Positions 63,966 through 64,000 of a DNA stretch of 64,000 nt are shown piece by piece; positions within the stretch are counted from its first letter, which is position 1; every line of letters starts with the position of its first letter. Position numbers and translations under genes: made by a program. The DNA is from Pseudomonas sp. GR 6-02 (GTDB lineage: Bacteria > Pseudomonadota > Gammaproteobacteria > Pseudomonadales > Pseudomonadaceae), in assembly GCF_001655615.1 (NCBI RefSeq), contig NZ_CP011567.1, forward strand, positions 3,543,001-3,607,000, given 5' to 3'. The notes below the pieces were generated by a model. The model did not search any database and was not told where the DNA came from. It was given only the letters and a program-made list of their open reading frames with translations.

Positions 63966-64000
63966 TGCAACACCTCCGGCCGCTCGACATCGACCCAGAC
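63962..64000 (-). CDS. C-terminal end of an upstream gene
   Basis: The last 12 codons (VWVDVERPEVLQ) and a TGA that overlaps the rhomboid ATG (ATGA). The overlap suggests a coupled upstream gene, but too little remains to identify it. Confidence 0.6.
   Translation of the reverse strand, partial: VWVDVERPEVLQ

Noticed and set aside
1..64000. CRISPR array, tRNA, rRNA, prophage or insertion sequence
   Set aside because: I looked for regularly spaced repeats, tRNA-like cloverleaf ends, integrase or transposase frames and found none that could be supported.

Overview
The window looks like chromosomal DNA of a fluorescent-group Pseudomonas. The reasons are high GC, many Pseudomonas-type palindromic intergenic repeats (arms such as TGTGGCGAGGG, GCTTGCCCGCGAA and GATCGTTCCCACG), and familiar neighbourhoods: muxABC, gdhB, the MoxR/DUF58/Bat operon, sbcDC, and rhomboid-DUF1315-DUF2797-pepN. 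I saw no rRNA, tRNA, CRISPR array, insertion sequence or prophage. Family names come from recognising protein sequence by eye; no search was run.

Layout. 1-6172 (minus): a tripartite RND efflux operon, muxA-muxB-muxC, with muxC cut by the window edge. 6340-10110: thiol peroxidase tpx, a broken SRPBCC gene, a YCII-domain protein, a tiny exported peptide, a DUF3313 lipoprotein and an unrecognised membrane protein. 10197-14290: a siroheme sulfite/nitrite reductase with DUF934, divergent from an orphan ccoN that is followed by a small CcoQ-like gene; no ccoO or ccoP is present. 14372-21391: regulators (AraC, LysR, MocR) interleaved with small enzymes (Asp/Glu racemase, GNAT, AhpD-like, ABM, cupin). 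21495-26402 (minus): the large NAD-glutamate dehydrogenase gdhB.

27519-34376 (plus): a six-gene, mostly overlapping MoxR-DUF58-DUF4381-BatA-BatB/TPR-BatD operon, a membrane VWA-domain complex with its AAA+ ATPase. 34652-40127: sbcD-sbcC-GST, also overlapping. 40247-41342 (minus): four tiny exported or membrane proteins. 41498-42956: a beta-propeller lactonase and a small acidic protein. 43155-49876: a sugar-acid (probably L-arabonate type) catabolic locus. An MFS transporter, an AraD1-like FAH protein and a semialdehyde dehydrogenase run divergently from an IlvD/Edd dehydratase. A FadR-type GntR regulator follows, and two FadR-type operator candidates lie in the divergent promoter.

50021-54736 (plus): a 1571-residue orphan toxin-like protein. 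54801-58281 (minus): an MMPL/RND-type exporter with a YCF48-like beta-propeller partner. 58538-59213: a non-coding element of about 0.68 kb bounded by long inverted repeats. 59309-64000 (minus): pepN, DUF2797, DUF1315, a rhomboid protease and the tail of one more gene.

No complete, obviously new multi-gene system is visible. The best leads are the orphan ccoN with its CcoQ-like partner, the orphan toxin, the inverted-repeat element, the two GntR operators, the VWA protein with a lost metal site, and the run of tiny exported proteins.
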